From Kuschelorhynchus macadamiae (lineage: Eukaryota; Arthropoda; Insecta; Coleoptera; Curculionidae), in assembly GCA_030620095.1 (NCBI GenBank), contig JAUTXW010000203.1, positions 480,501 to 544,500 on the forward strand: a stretch of 64,000 nt of DNA. Reading direction: 5' to 3'. Under the pieces are notes generated by a model. It did not search any database. It was given only the letters and a program-made list of their open reading frames with translations, and had not been told where the DNA came from. Made by a program: the position numbers and the translations under genes. This document shows positions 1 to 13,150 of this stretch, piece by piece (position 1 is the stretch's first letter; each line of letters begins with the position of its first letter).

Positions 1-693
1 ACTTTGGTTCTGGCAGAATTTGGACCAGTCCCAATCCTGGATAAAGTGTGATGGGAGGAAAGCGAATAGTAATAAATAATATTGCATTATTGTAATTTTA
101 TTATATATGTTACAAAGCTGTAAATAATATTCTGACGAAGATTTATAGTTCTTTTGATAGCCGGTTCGACCAAACATAATCGTTGTTTAATACCGTAATT
201 CTTGGATTTGGTAATAGCTTGAAAACAAATATAGATATCAATGTGCGGTTTTTACCAGAAGGGTGACCCTTTATTACTCTTTGAAAGAGAAATATAATCT
301 TTCATTTAAACATTTTAAGAAAACTCGAAAAAACTATAATCATTACAAACAACTCCAAGTAACCAATTTGTGAAAGAATAAGCCCATTCAATTAGAATAA
401 GGGTTCCAAAAGGGTAGCGATTTAAATATTTCGTAAATCAATAGTTCCCCACCCTTTTTAGGGGCGACATGATAAAAAGTGTAGAACCAAAATGATGAAA
501 GGAAGGATATGCGAGGTACGGATGATGGAACGCACTTAATAGATCACCCTGTACATAATCGAAAAAAAAACAAATATATATCATAGTGAAAATATTTACC
601 ATAACTATTTCTGTTTTCAATTTGACTGATATGGGTTTGCACAATCTCAAAATATGATTTTACGTTTTTATACCTCTTAAAAATATCGAAGGT
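1..693. other. AT-rich sequence without recognised genes
   Basis: No long reading frame with a recognisable motif was seen on either strand. The right part probably belongs to the 3' untranslated tail of the minus-strand non-LTR fragment that ends near 800, but I could not place a poly-A end. The small open frames here look random. Confidence 0.5.
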
Positions 694-796
694 CTACGCC
701 CATGGTACCCAAAATCTAATCCCAGCTAGATATTGATCTATACTTACATTTGAGTCAGAGTCAGTAAGCTTTATTGTATAAAAAACGACGTTCCTA

Positions 797-1027
797 TTAA
801 CAGAGGTAAATAAAGAAAATATACATAAAAGAAAATATAAAAATAAATCCATAGAATTCACCCAATCGGTAATAAGCTTTCCCAATTAGCAATTGACCAA
901 CACGTTTTTTAAACATTTTAAGTGTAGGCGAACTTATTATATCATCCGGAAAGTGATTATAAAGTTTTATATCTTCATATATTACCGATTTTTTTGTTAA
1001 ATTGGATGATAGGATAGGTAAGCGCAA
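797..1027 (-). pseudogene. C-terminal end of a non-LTR retrotransposon reverse-transcriptase polyprotein
   Basis: Read on the minus strand, this frame gives the typical tail of insect Jockey/CR1-like ORF2 proteins. It contains NLRLP, then SVIYEDIKLYNHFPDD, then LKMFKKRVGQLL and KAYYRLGEF. In these families the last 60-70 residues after the thumb follow the same order: a small basic stretch, [F/Y]YxGxKLYNxLP, then LKxFKKxL and a YSxxEF-like end. The catalytic domains are missing, so this is a 5'-truncated insertion, the usual product of target-primed reverse transcription. The open frame starts abruptly near 1030, the probable truncation point. Family membership is inferred from motif resemblance only. 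Confidence 0.6.
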
Positions 1028-1319
1028 GTTGATTTACCGACGGGTCACGTACCTTTGGACTGAAACAACGTACTGATCGCTGTTAATATAAATAAGACAT
1101 ACAGTTTTCAGTTTTCAGAATATACAAACACATAAAAATAACAATCCTCAGACGAACAAAGAGCGGCTTACAAGAGTCGCGTGGCCGATCGTTCTGTAGT
1201 TACCATGCGCCCAAATTTTCTCATCATATTTATACAGTAAAACAGTTCTCTTGGGTATTTTGGTTATAAGTTTTTTATATGTAAAACGAAGACTTAGTTT
1301 GTATGTAGCATTTTTTTAT
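1028..1319. other. Short spacer between two retroelement relics
   Basis: AT-rich DNA between the truncated non-LTR end and the terminal motif of the Penelope-like relic. No gene or repeat was recognised. Confidence 0.4.
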
Positions 1320-2470
1320 TTACAAACGTTTCGGCACGTTTTTGCTTCATCAGTGTTTCTAAAACAATATTTTTATTTTACAAAGGACGTAAAGATTTTT
1401 AAAAAATATATAATAAATCTGATCCAAAGAAAATTACAATTTAATTTAGTTTTTAACTCACCTAAGAAGGTAATCTCCGGCATCATAATAATATATCAAC
1501 AAACAAAACATTCATAAACAAACTTTCTGGCACAGTATACGAAATTTAGTTTTGAAAGATAATATACGTTTATTTATTCCTGATACAGACAAGATTACGG
1601 AAAATTAAAATTAAAAGGTTTATCAATTTTAATTTGAAAGAGTGATCATATAAGTCAAAGAAGGCTAGATTATATAGTTATTTTTTTAAGATGTACTAAA
1701 TTTGGTTTAAATTTTTAATTTCAGTTTTGTCGTTTATTGAATTTTCCTCTCTTTTTATATATAACATCTCTAAGAACTCCTTCTTTTTTTTTGGTTAGTT
1801 TCTGTTTTCACAATTTTTATTTCCTGTAAATTAAAAGTATGGAAAGTTTGGTTTATATGTTTTGTCAGAGCGGTTTTAATTTTTTTTATGGTATTTATGG
1901 TCATTGATCCGGTTTTTGAGATATTGTAAGGTTTGCACGATGTATACAGCGGGACAATCGTTACAAGGTATTTTGTTAATTGTATGTGTTTTTTTAATTT
2001 ATAGGGGTTTTAGTTTTAAGTGAGCTAAAGTAGTTTTTTTTGGAAGGTATTATGGCTTTTGTGGCAGAGGTAGATGTTGTGTTTTTTAAGGTGGATTGAA
2101 TATTTTCGGATAAGCCGTGTATGTATGGAATAGATGCATACTTCTTTTTAGTTTTTGTTTCTGTGAAATTGTTATTATTAGGTTTATTTATATGATATTT
2201 ATATTATGGTAAATTGTAGCTTTTCGTGGAAGTTGTTAAATGAGTTTAAAATGTAATGACATTTATCTCTAGGTATTGTCGTTAGGCAATCATCCACGTA
2301 CCTAAAAAAGAATGGTAATTTGAAGTCCAATATTTTAATAACACTCTCTTACAAATCGTCCATTACCATTTGTGAAATTGAGGACCCAAAACCATTCCAA
2401 CTGTCTATAGAAGTTGTTTTTTTCTGTACTCTCTATATAAGTACTACGAAAAAACTCTTTTTTTAGTAAA
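1320..2470 (-). pseudogene. Decayed Penelope-like retroelement (RT plus GIY-YIG)
   Basis: On the minus strand the region reads NGFGSSISQMVMDDL, a stop, then FFFRYVDDCLTTIPRD. This is the Penelope-type reverse transcriptase core, with the YVDD catalytic box at about 2288-2303. Further along, at about 1900-1975, it reads IPCNDCPAVYI followed by LKNRINDHKY, the linker cysteines and start of a GIY-YIG endonuclease. At about 1325-1360 the plus strand carries ACGTTTCGGC and CTTCATCAGTG, which resemble the terminal motif of the better-preserved Penelope element at 26.7-29.35 kb. The order RT, then endonuclease, then terminal motif is as expected for the family. Several frames and stops are needed to read it, so it is dead. 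It differs in sequence from the 27-29 kb element and so is a separate lineage. Confidence 0.8.
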
Positions 2471-3384
2471 TAAACTAATTAAAAAAATATCATACGAGAC
2501 TATGTATATGAACTTTTAGCTAGGCAGTTATTATTTTCCAAACGCTCGTATAAATATAATTTTAGGTTTCATCTATTTCGCCAAAATCCATTTCAGAAAA
2601 AAAACTAACGCTTTCATAAAATTAATACCTCTAGGAGTTTCCATGGTGAAAATAATGATAATAATTATGTTAGTGCCTCGGGTGAACTTCACAGACGTCT
2701 AAAGTTAAACGACCTAGCGAGTCTGCACTAACCATCCTTGTTTACTTTTAACACTCAGCTCTACGTCCATCTCTATTCCGCTCGTTACGTCTGGTATAGT
2801 CATTATAAAAGTAATTAATATTGTAATGAGTATGAACTTGTGTGTATGTCCTTCGCATAATGTGAGAAAAAATACGTAAACGCATTTTGATGAGGTGTTA
2901 AATAAAATGTTGAAAGGACCGTAATATAAATTTTCATTGTTCAGTTCAAATCAAAATTATGTTTAGTTTAAATATAACATTAGAACATTAGCTTCTCGAA
3001 ATATTAATTCTGAAGAATACCCTTTTACTTCCTTTTTTCAAATCTTCACATTCCAGGGTCTCTAGATGCAAAAAAAAAACATCTTTTCACAGGCATGCGG
3101 AAAATTCAATTTTCAAAATTAATTTATAATTTATTAATTAACCGTCTTTGATACATATCTCAGAGTGTGTAGCAGGCTTAATGCATTTCCTTTTAGCTAG
3201 CTATTAGGTTCCCAGGTTTCTAAGTCAATTGTTAGAAATCAAAAACTGACATTTTGACAAATTTATTTGTCATTAATTACTTTTATATGTGCGTATTTTC
3301 CGTAATTTTGCATGATTACAATAAATGTAAGTGAATTTGACAATCTGGCAAGACTGCAAGACGGGGTTCCAGAATTATATTATG
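2471..3384. other. AT-rich sequence without recognised genes
   Basis: No recognised motif. The left part may be the diverged 5' half of the Penelope-like relic, whose N-terminal region could not be read. A short frame at 3312-3494 is out of frame with the recombinase sequence beside it and is probably chance. Confidence 0.4.
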
Positions 3385-4010
3385 AACGCAGCAAAAGATT
3401 TGGATTTGCTTTCAGAAAAATCCAAAATCAGATATACTCAGGAATACAAAAAGTTCATGAAATGGTGCGCCAACTAGAAAAACAACAACATTAGTAAAGA
3501 AGAGGTGCTATGCTAAAAATTAAAAAAAACGTTGATATTATTAGGCATTTTAAATTGATTGCTTATATAAAAACGAATGTTGAAAAATTTTTTAAGCATT
3601 GCGCCTGACGATACTTATTTACTAATCAAAGTCGCAACACTAATTCGAATCGCTGGAGCCTGCAGGCGTGAAGAATTTAACTCATCTGTTATGTGAAAAC
3701 GTAGTCGAACAAGAAGATTTGTTTCTGGTGAAAGCACCAGATAGCATGACTCACCAGAGTAGAAGCTTTGTTATAACTGAAGAAAAAATCTTAATTTAAA
3801 CAAAAAGTACATGTATCTGCGTCCCAAAAGTACACCGCATCAAAGGATTTTTGTCAATTTCCAAAAAGGTAAATGTACTACTCAAACTGTTGGCATTAAT
3901 AAGTTTGGTAAGATGCCATCGGACGTGGCTGCTTTTTTTAGACTTCTCCAATCTACAGACCTTTACTAGACACTGTTATAGACGCTGATATACAGAGTTG
4001 TAGCCAACGC
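3385..4010 (+). pseudogene. Tyrosine recombinase (Crypton-like) pseudogene
   Basis: Several plus-strand frames join into an insect-type tyrosine recombinase. The N-terminal SAM-like domain reads LSEKSKIRYTQEYKKFMKWC at about 3410-3470. The catalytic domain reads APDDTYLLIKVATLIRIAG then ACRREEF at 3603-3680, which includes the first catalytic arginine. VVEQEDLFLVKAPDS follows, then TPHQRIFVNFQKGKC and GINKFGKMPSDVAAF. At about 3967 it reads RHCYRR, the H-x-x-R box of this superfamily. Insect homologues usually continue with GHCFRRTSATLLAD and end in a tyrosine; that part is not readable here. In-frame stops and frameshifts occur in each section. The order of motifs and the H-x-x-R box make the family call firm. 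Assignment to Crypton rather than a related recombinase element is inference. Confidence 0.75.
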
Positions 4011-4309
4011 GACTGATCATTGCACGGTTTTCATAGTATTCTTTTCATAGACTCAGATTCGTGTGCCAAACTTTATTGCTTACAACAATGGACTAGTGAA
4101 TTAGCACCAATATGACAAGTTAAAAAGAAAAAGTGTCAACACCAAAAAGGCTAACCATCATTGTTAATTACAACAAAGAATCGTTGTTTTAAACAGTTTT
4201 GTATAGCTCTATGGAGTTACTACCTTTACAAATAATTAGTTCATTGTAAATATATAATAGTTTGTTTGTTATAGTTTAATAAAAACTATTAAATCACTAC
4301 GAATTATGT

Positions 4310-4425
4310 ATTTATTTCCGCACGTCTGTAGAAAAGCTATTGTCCCAACACTTGAGGCAAATGTTTTTCCGCACTCGGCTCCTTCACCGAACTCCGCTTT
4401 CGGAAAAAATAATTTTCCGCACCTG
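4310..4425 (+). repeat. Cluster of TTTCCGCAC direct repeats next to the recombinase relic
   Basis: The motif TTTCCGCAC occurs three times within about 115 bp (near 4315, 4367 and 4413). The first and last copies are each followed about 20 bp later by AGCTATT. Between them is a moderately GC-rich segment with CGGCTCC and CCGAACTCCGC. The cluster lies about 300 bp downstream of the recombinase pseudogene and just before the dispersed ATGGCGG repeat. It could be the terminus of the recombinase element or an unrelated short repeat. Confidence 0.45.
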
Positions 4426-4439
4426 TTAGGTAAATAGCT

Positions 4440-4790
4440 ATTTCTCAATTCCGTCGGTCTGTCTGTCTTTTTGCAGCATAGCTAAAAACATACTTACCGG
4501 ATTGAAATCCAATATGGCGAAACAAATAATAAAATTTTTAAAAAACCATCCCAAGAAAACTACTTATTTCATTCATTTGAAATTTTGCGTAAGAATTGAA
4601 GAATTAGGTTTGATATAGATATAAACTGGTAAAATGTTGTACGAATTCAAGGTGGCGCGGCGGATCAAAATGGCTGCCAAATAAAATATTTTCCAACTGA
4701 TTTCAAATTTTGCACAACAATTAAATGAAATATCGGAATAAACTTGTAAAATTTTGGTACAATGGTTTGAATCCAATATGGTAGAACAAA
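4440..4790 (+). repeat. Dispersed ATGGCGG-rich repeat, copy 1
   Basis: This copy begins with CCGTCGGTCTGTCTGT and GCATAGCTAAAAA, then shows modules of the form AATCCAATATGGCGAAACAAA, ACTACTTAT, TTTGCACA and ACTGGTAAAATTTTGGTAC. The same order recurs at 29.5-30.5 kb (plus) and in inverted form at 37.6-38.3 and 49.5-49.8 kb. It has no coding potential that I recognise. It is probably part of a non-autonomous or large repeat family. Confidence 0.65.
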
Positions 4791-5084
4791 ATAGAGCCCT
4801 ATTAAAAAGTAAAAAAAAAAAATAAAATGGGTAAATTACCTTTACCCGGGTCTTTTCTGGTTATTAATCTTTGTTTTTATTAGGAATAGCAAAGTATGCT
4901 TGCTATATAGTCATTTATTAGTGGCATATTAAAACTGTGTTATCTTACACTTTTCTAGACAAAATCTGTAGGATAATTGGATAAAATCATTCTGTAAGGA
5001 AAACACAATTTATATATGTTAATAGTGTCATAGTTCAAAATTCCTAATAAAAGAAAAGATTCATAACCAGGGGAATCAAATGAG

Positions 5085-5960
5085 CCCATTCTTCGTGTGA
5101 CCCCAGAGGTAGAAATCCAAGGGCGAGAGGTCAGGGGATCTAGGAGGCCAATAATAATTCTTTAGTCAAACTGCTCTCTTAAGAAGTTCCTGACTTGAAT
5201 GATGCTGTGAGCCGGACATCCATCCTGTTTAAACCAGGTTCTTCTTAACTCATCTTCCTTTAGAGTCGCTCGTAAAGCCGGTACAACCTGGTTTCGCAAA
5301 AGCTCTAGGTATCTTTGTCCATTTGGGTTGTAGTCAAACAAAAATGGCCCTATAAGTGGATTTCCTGAAATGATTAATAATTTATAAATAGGTGCCCAAT
5401 TAAAAAAGGTAAGTTAGATTAAACTACCAATGACCCCACACCAAACGTTAATTCTAAATCTGGTCTGTAGACGTCTCTCTGCCACTTCATGAGGGTTTTT
5501 CACAGCCCAATGATGACTGTTATGTCTATCAAAAACTCCACAATTCGTAAACCTACTGTCATCGGACCAGGCGTGATTTACAAAATCGGGATTTTCATTA
5601 CACTTCCTAGTATACCACTCACAGAAGGGTAGTCATCTCGGAAAATCGGTTTCCTTAAATCCTTTAACTATTATGGGTTTGTATGGATGGTACTTATTCT
5701 TTTTTAACACTCTCTGTATCGTTGATTTTGGCACATAAATTTCCTGTTCTACAGTTCTTACCGATGCACTAAGGTTTTCGTTGATAGCTTGTAAAATGTT
5801 TCTATCGCGATTTTCATTGTCAATATTGTATCCGCTTCTAGGTTGTTCGAAGGCCTCATGAATAATTTAATTAACTATGATTTTTCTGAATTGGGTTTGG
5901 ATGCCGTCGTTCGGAGTACATCGCCAAATACCTTGCTGAGGTAATGTCCGCGTATGTGAC
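5085..5960 (-). pseudogene. DDxD transposase pseudogene (Tc1/mariner-IS630 superfamily) with an intron-like insert
   Basis: The minus strand reads, in order, YSERRHPNP near the N-terminus, SDDSRFTNCGVF and RFRINVWCGVIG (first catalytic Asp), NPLIGPFLFDYNPNGQRY, TWFKQDGCPAHS (second Asp) and WPPRSPDLSPLDFYLWG (third Asp). That is the motif order of a transposase family common in insects. The three acidic positions are all Asp. A 63-bp segment at 5365-5427 sits exactly between GVIG and NPLIGP. It starts with GT, ends TTTCAG, contains an in-frame stop, and its removal restores the conserved GVIGNPLIGP, so it looks like a spliceosomal intron. The N-terminal third has stops and frame changes, and the C-terminus is cut where the flanking repeat begins, so the copy is dead. 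Confidence 0.8.
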
Positions 5961-7789
5961 TGCAAGTACAGTTCTTCATTTCAATAGGGAATACCGGCCA
6001 TTTTCAACAGGTCTCGACAATTTGTGTGTCAGATTTATGATTTTATTAAGAGAAAAGCGTACTACTTATTAAAACACAACTTTGATACCTTGAATTATTT
6101 AACTTCAAAGTCAATGTCCACTTTTTTTACAAATAAATCATGGCTTCCCTAGAAAAAATTGAGACTTAACTTTACGAAGTGTGATATTTCGATCAAATCT
6201 TTTATGCACTTGTGAAACATCACTAGACTTGAAATTTTACGCTCTTTCCAAAAATCGAAAAATCCAATATGGCGACAATAAGAAAAATGAAATTTGAGTT
6301 GGATTGCGGGATAACAAAAGACGATGAAGACATGTCGTACATGCTATCTTATTCGTCTCAAAAAAGTGTCCTGATAATGTCACATTTTTTTAATTAGATA
6401 TCTCTGTTTTTAAAATAGTAGACACAAAATGTTAGTGCATGCTGTCAAGTTCTGACCATGACTCCAAAAATAGGTATTTACAATAACATAAGTAGATATA
6501 AATAATTTTTGCCATTTGCAATAGCAATTTAGAGAAAAACAACTGCAGCGGTTGGATGAGATTCATTCCGTGTTGCCGGATTATCTGTTCTAAAATAAGG
6601 GTTATTCTTACTATTATTTAATTTTGTGACTTGGTAAACAAAAACCTTCTGTGTTGAATTGATAATGGCATAAATAATAATCTTGGATAATAAAATGAAT
6701 AAAGTATTTAGTAATAGACAAATTATACAAAACAAGTTCAATATTACCCATTTTTGTCTTAAATGGGTTGGTAATAACTTATATATATAAAACAATACTA
6801 TGAAATGACTATGTTTGAATATTAGACAAAGAAATGCATTTTGTAATAGTACATTTATAATATCAGTTTAACGTTCACTATATATAGTACTGCGTATTAA
6901 TTAAGTGTATATAAAAGCAATGAAGGAATAATGAATTTGTAATTTGTGAATATATTCTTAAAAGACAATATTATTGCCAAACTGTACTCTCGACTTGAAT
7001 TGGATGGTTAAAAAAGACAGTTTGTAGACATACTACTTGGGTGTTTACTCATCGGCTTCCGTTACTTTACCCGACCTATCTTCCCCCAATGTAAACACTA
7101 TTTGAAAATCGAAGTTTTATTATACCATCTCAAGAAGCTGTTGATAGTCACTTAATAGAAAAGACATGAGTGAAGCGATTAGACTTTTATGAGTGTAACA
7201 GAGGCGGAGAAATATTATGATTATTATATAAATAAAAAGAAATTAAGGGAATGAGGCGATTCAGAATTACCATTAATAATAAATAAATCCTGGTAAAATG
7301 AATGTTTCTTCTTTGAAAATCCCAAACATATCGTACCATTTTACGTTAACAGCGATGCGCATTCCATAAACACTTTTAAACCACATGAAAATATTTATAT
7401 TTTTAAAAAAATATGTTGAAATATTAGGAGAATTTTAAACTGAGGTTTAAAATAAAAAAAAAACAGTCCAAAAGTGAACTTAGGCATCTCTTTCTTTCAT
7501 AAAAATTCTTAAACGAAATATTGTTTTTTATTTTTTATCAGATTTCTGAAAACTTATTCAACATTTTATTGGCTGTCAAGCGCTTGACTTGAATGAAGAA
7601 GTTAAAATATATCGAGAAATGGCACAAAGATAAACCAAAGAAAAATCTCTAAAAATCGTATTTAGTTATTACTAGTAAAATTAATTATTTATTGTATGAA
7701 ATGAAACGAACTGGACAGGATCAAATTTACTTGATTTTTGTAAAGAGAAATCAGATTGACTTTTAATTATTTTTTATATTGAAGTTAAC

Positions 7790-7795
<6 letters not shown>
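5961..7795. other. AT-rich sequence without recognised genes
   Basis: Nothing was recognised on either strand. A phrase CCAATATGGCGAC near 6263 recalls the dispersed ATGGCGG repeat but is too short to call. A hydrophobic open frame at 6529-6795 (minus) has no motif I know. Confidence 0.4.

Positions 7796-7842
<47 letters not shown>
7796..7842. repeat. (TA)n microsatellite
   Basis: An uninterrupted run of alternating T and A of about 40 bp, visible directly. No other feature adjoins it. Confidence 0.95.
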
Positions 7843-9016
<1,174 letters not shown>

Positions 9017-11230
9017 CCTAAAATATTTTCGTAATATGTCAAAATATGAACTAATGGATTTTTTTCTACCATTTACTATAAAAAAATATTCTTTTTTGGG
9101 TAAAAAAATAATTTTTTGTTCAAAATATGATGTTTCTGTCTTTTAATAATTCTTTTCATTTTTATCGGACTACCTAAAAGTCAGTTGATTATTCATGGTA
9201 AAGATATCTGTTATAGAATAAAAATTTCGCAAAATTTTAATACTCAATACAAGCCCCAAGCCGAATAACAATAATTATTGACGCTCTTATTCATACTTTA
9301 TCTTCAACAAATAATTAGGGCCACCGTAGTTATTTTAAATTTAGATATGATTACGGTTAATTAAATATTATTTTTAAATAACATTAATTGATGTTAAAAT
9401 TTGTACTTATAAATTGATACGTTAGCGGTTATTATTATACACTGACATAACGAGAAAATACTTGTTACTTGAAGTCGATGTTATCATTTTATAAGGTACT
9501 ATACAATGCTTTTACATGTTATGCTATAAAGTGACATCATACATTATTAAATATTTGTCAATCGATACTTAAAAGTATCAATACTTTCGAGTACAAAGTG
9601 TTGATACTTTGTAGTATTCTTGCATCTCTAAGAATATATTTTCATAAGCTGACTTTTGTATTGACTTACATGACGCTGGTAATGAACTAGATGGCCCACA
9701 CATTTTAACTCATCATTTGCGCGGGAAATTCGAAGTATGTGATTTAGAAGATTCATTAAAAGAGTAATTAAAATACGATTGGTGATTGGTGATATATGTA
9801 GGAGTAGTATAAATTAAAAATCGAATAAATAAACTAATAATATCTTCTTTTTATCAACACAAATGATTTTACGCATAAAATTAAGGTTATCACTTTTGTT
9901 AAAATAAATTTAATGAAAATCTAAACATTATTTTATTTACAAGGTTCTTAAATTACTTAATATAATTAATTATTTTTTGATAGAACTGGTATAAAAAAAT
10001 TCACTAATTTTCGTGTGTTATTACGAAAATATTTTAAAAGAAAATTTCATTTATTGACTTGGTATATAAGGAAATAATGAAAATTTGCAATTTTCAGGGT
10101 CTGTTTCGAATAATATCAGCTAAAACTGTGCAAAATTTCAAATTGATTCATCAGTTTTTATCAGTTACAAAAAAAACATGTATTAAGAAATTGCACGTAG
10201 TTTTCATTTAAAATATTCAGGATTTTGTGCCACGTGTTAATATTAAAATTAGGAGTTCCATTTTTACAGGAATTTTTTTTCATATAAAACTGGAAAGTAT
10301 CTAGGGGATGCGTAATATATAGACCAAGAAGTGTGTGACATATGTATATATAGACCAAGAAGTGTACGTCACATCGAAATTTTTTTATTTTTGATTTCTC
10401 AGAAACTGTTGTTATTAAGAAAAGTCAAAAAGTGTGTGAATGGAATGAGATTCAAGTTTCTCTGTATGCATGCTAAATTGAATAGACATTTAACTTTCTA
10501 TAAAAATTACATTCAAAATTTTGAAGATTAATTAAATGCCCTTGCAACAGACAAATATATTTGTTATTATTAAAAATATTAAGTCTCAATAAGTAAAATA
10601 AATGTTTAAAATGCTATTTTTTCCAAGTAAAAGAAAAGAGGAAAACGTGCGCATGGACAGCCATTCAAATTTTAATTTTAGTAAATTTATGGTGTGCCGC
10701 TGTCTAATTTGAAAAGTATCACTTTTTCACAATCAACAACTAAAAGTACTTAGAAGTTGTTTTTTTGTGTTTTTTTATATAATATACCGTTTTCGAGAAC
10801 AATTAAAAATTCTAAGTACGTTATCCTGTTAAACTTATATTTTAACTTAATTTAAAATAAAATAATTTTTATTAATATTTGCAAAAACCTTTTAAGGTAT
10901 TTTAGTGAACCATGGTATAAGAAGTGTTTAAAGTACTACTTTTTCCGAAAAGAAGAAAACCGACTGTTTATTTTAAAATCTGATAGCTTTTTCGTAACAA
11001 CCAGACCAATTTTTTTTGTGTAGAATGAGCAATTTTTGATTGAGAAAATCAGACCAATAAGTAGTCCTTGCTAATAAAGGCCAATGAAAACACAAGATGT
11101 GCACCTTTTTTATAATTTTATAATTAGTAACTTCCAGAGGGCGAGGAATAAAAATGCAATTTTCTGTAAACGTGTGGATTACAATTGCAGGAGATTTTTT
11201 AATTGGGTCTCATTTTCTTGCTTATAGACT
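9017..11230. other. AT-rich sequence without recognised genes
   Basis: No coding motif was recognised. Around 9555-9635 there is a short stretch with TCGATACTTAAAAGTATC and GTTGATAC ending in GCATCTCTAAG, which recalls the ends of the TATCGATA-rich short elements found elsewhere in the window. The phrase ATAGACCAAGAAGTGT is repeated in direct orientation at about 10318 and 10351. Confidence 0.4.
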
Positions 11231-11256
11231 ATGGAACGCCGTTTTACTTTTTAGTC
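11231..11256 (+). repeat. Left arm of a 26-bp perfect inverted repeat
   Basis: ATGGAACGCCGTTTTACTTT plus the next six bases recurs exactly, in inverted orientation, at 16174-16199. The bases beyond the exact match on either side are only loosely similar. The two arms are about 4.9 kb apart. Confidence 0.7.
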
Positions 11257-12659
11257 TGCTATATGCCCGGTATTAATTTAAATTAAATGGGACTTCATTA
11301 TGGCAATTTATTTTATAATATTATAATAAAAATGTAATTTTAACTGAATCCTTGGAACATCTAGAGCTAAAGCCTTCATATAGATTTTTAACAATCAATT
11401 AATTTGATTTAGCTATTAAAATGTATGTCAGGATATTTGGATGGGTCTTTACAAAATTAATTCAATTTTCATTATATTATTATAATTAAAATGCATTTTT
11501 TTTATTATAATATAATTTTATTACTTACAAATTTGTTGATATCAATATTTATCCAATATTTAACGAGTACCTTTGTAGTGTTTTGTGGGAAACAATATAG
11601 CCGATTATCAATTTTTATGAATGGTATTTTCATTTACAGCAATTTCTATGATTATCTATTTTCATTGAAACCAATTTCCATTGATATCAATTTCGATTGA
11701 ATGCAAGCACCCCGAATGCATTTTTATTATCGGAAGTTTCGCCATCTATAGCCTCCCAAAAGAAATATAATGTGTTTGCGTGAGTGTGTTCGATAACTCA
11801 AATTAATTTGCGAATGTGTCGTCATACGAAAGAGAAGTCTTCGCGCTCAAAAAGTTTGTAAAATTCTGGAGCTTCTCTGGTCTGGTATTCTGTGTTCTGA
11901 AGTATGAGGCGACTTCTTTGGTTTGCGTATTGCGCTAACATTGGATTGCATTCTAGTAATCTTGCTTGCTGATTTTTTAATATCATTTGTGCAATAAACG
12001 ACGTAGATACGGACCGAATTTAAACTCGTTTTTCTCGCGCAAGTACGTCACATCTATGTACAGCGTTTGGGAGTCAAATAGGCCGTAATGCATTGTCATT
12101 TGAAAACGTTTGTAGAATTTACGCTTCAATAAAATGTTTTTAAAATTATTAAACTAATTATTTTGAATCTAAAGATTTTATTTTCAATACAGTTTATTAC
12201 GTCCTACCTATTACGCAGGCAGTAGAAATCGAGATTGAAATTATAATCGATAAACAAAAGTGACAGATATAAAATAGTTCAAATTTCCAAAATAATACAT
12301 TTTCAAAAATGTGGATTGGTGCTTACCGTCAAGCTGTTAAGATAAATTTAAAAAATGGTAATTTAGGATATATTTACTATAATAATAGAACAATATGGTT
12401 TTAGCTACTTGTATAGGGCACTTTTGAAACTGGTTTGTATTTTTCAATTGCAAGTAAAAACTAAAAATGTCAATAGACGGCACTAGTGCAGCAACTCAAG
12501 TAACAAATGTTATAAAATATGAATGGAAGTTTCCCCTGCAATTATTTTACTTGCAGCATTCTTAACTTTTATTTTAAATTAATTAATTATTTTAATCAAA
12601 ATAAATATCACGAATCCTCACGATGAACACTTTAGATAATCTGATATTTGTAAACTTCA
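11257..12659. other. AT-rich sequence without recognised genes
   Basis: Nothing was recognised. ATTGATATCAATTT-like motifs recur around 11530-11700, and similar ones appear near 15320 and 16000, inside the span bounded by the 26-bp inverted repeats. Confidence 0.4.
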
Positions 12660-13150
12660 ATTTTATTTTCTTGCTGAATGCTGAAGAGACCGGCCGCGGC
12701 GTGGGCATACCGTTGTAAGTGTATCGTGGTGTTAATCATAATTTTATAAACAATGAGTATTAAAAAGCGACTCGCATGTTGTGTTATAGAGGCTGCTTTT
12801 CTAGAAGCAACAAGGCCGAATTAACTACTTACGATGATTGGGGCTCATCTGGGCGAGGCAAAGTTTTGCGATGACAAAAAACGGTCAATGGGTTTTACGT
12901 ATTTGGGGGCCCTTCGGCAGCAATTCAAAATTTACATGATGACAAAAAAAAGAAAAGATCCTCAGTTTTGTATTTCGCTTGCTGATGTCTCTCGGGGCCC
13001 CCACCACATATTTGAGCCTTACGCGTTGTGGCTTTTTCAATCATTAAATCCCCGCAAAAACAGGACGCGCAAGCTCTTTGCTGGGGCCACTGCCGACGCG
13101 ACGGCGGGGGCCTGAGTCAGTGGCGGGCCGTTAGTATATGAAGTGGGAGG
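12660..13150. other. GC-rich island of unknown origin
   Basis: This stretch is clearly richer in G and C than its surroundings, with GGGGGCCC-type runs, CGGCCGCGGCG, and a 93-codon plus-strand frame at 12834-13115 whose product matches nothing I know. It ends with CAGTGGCGGGCCG near 13117, a start typical of some hAT-like or other DNA-transposon ends. It may be a decayed DNA transposon or a fragment captured by one. Confidence 0.35.
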
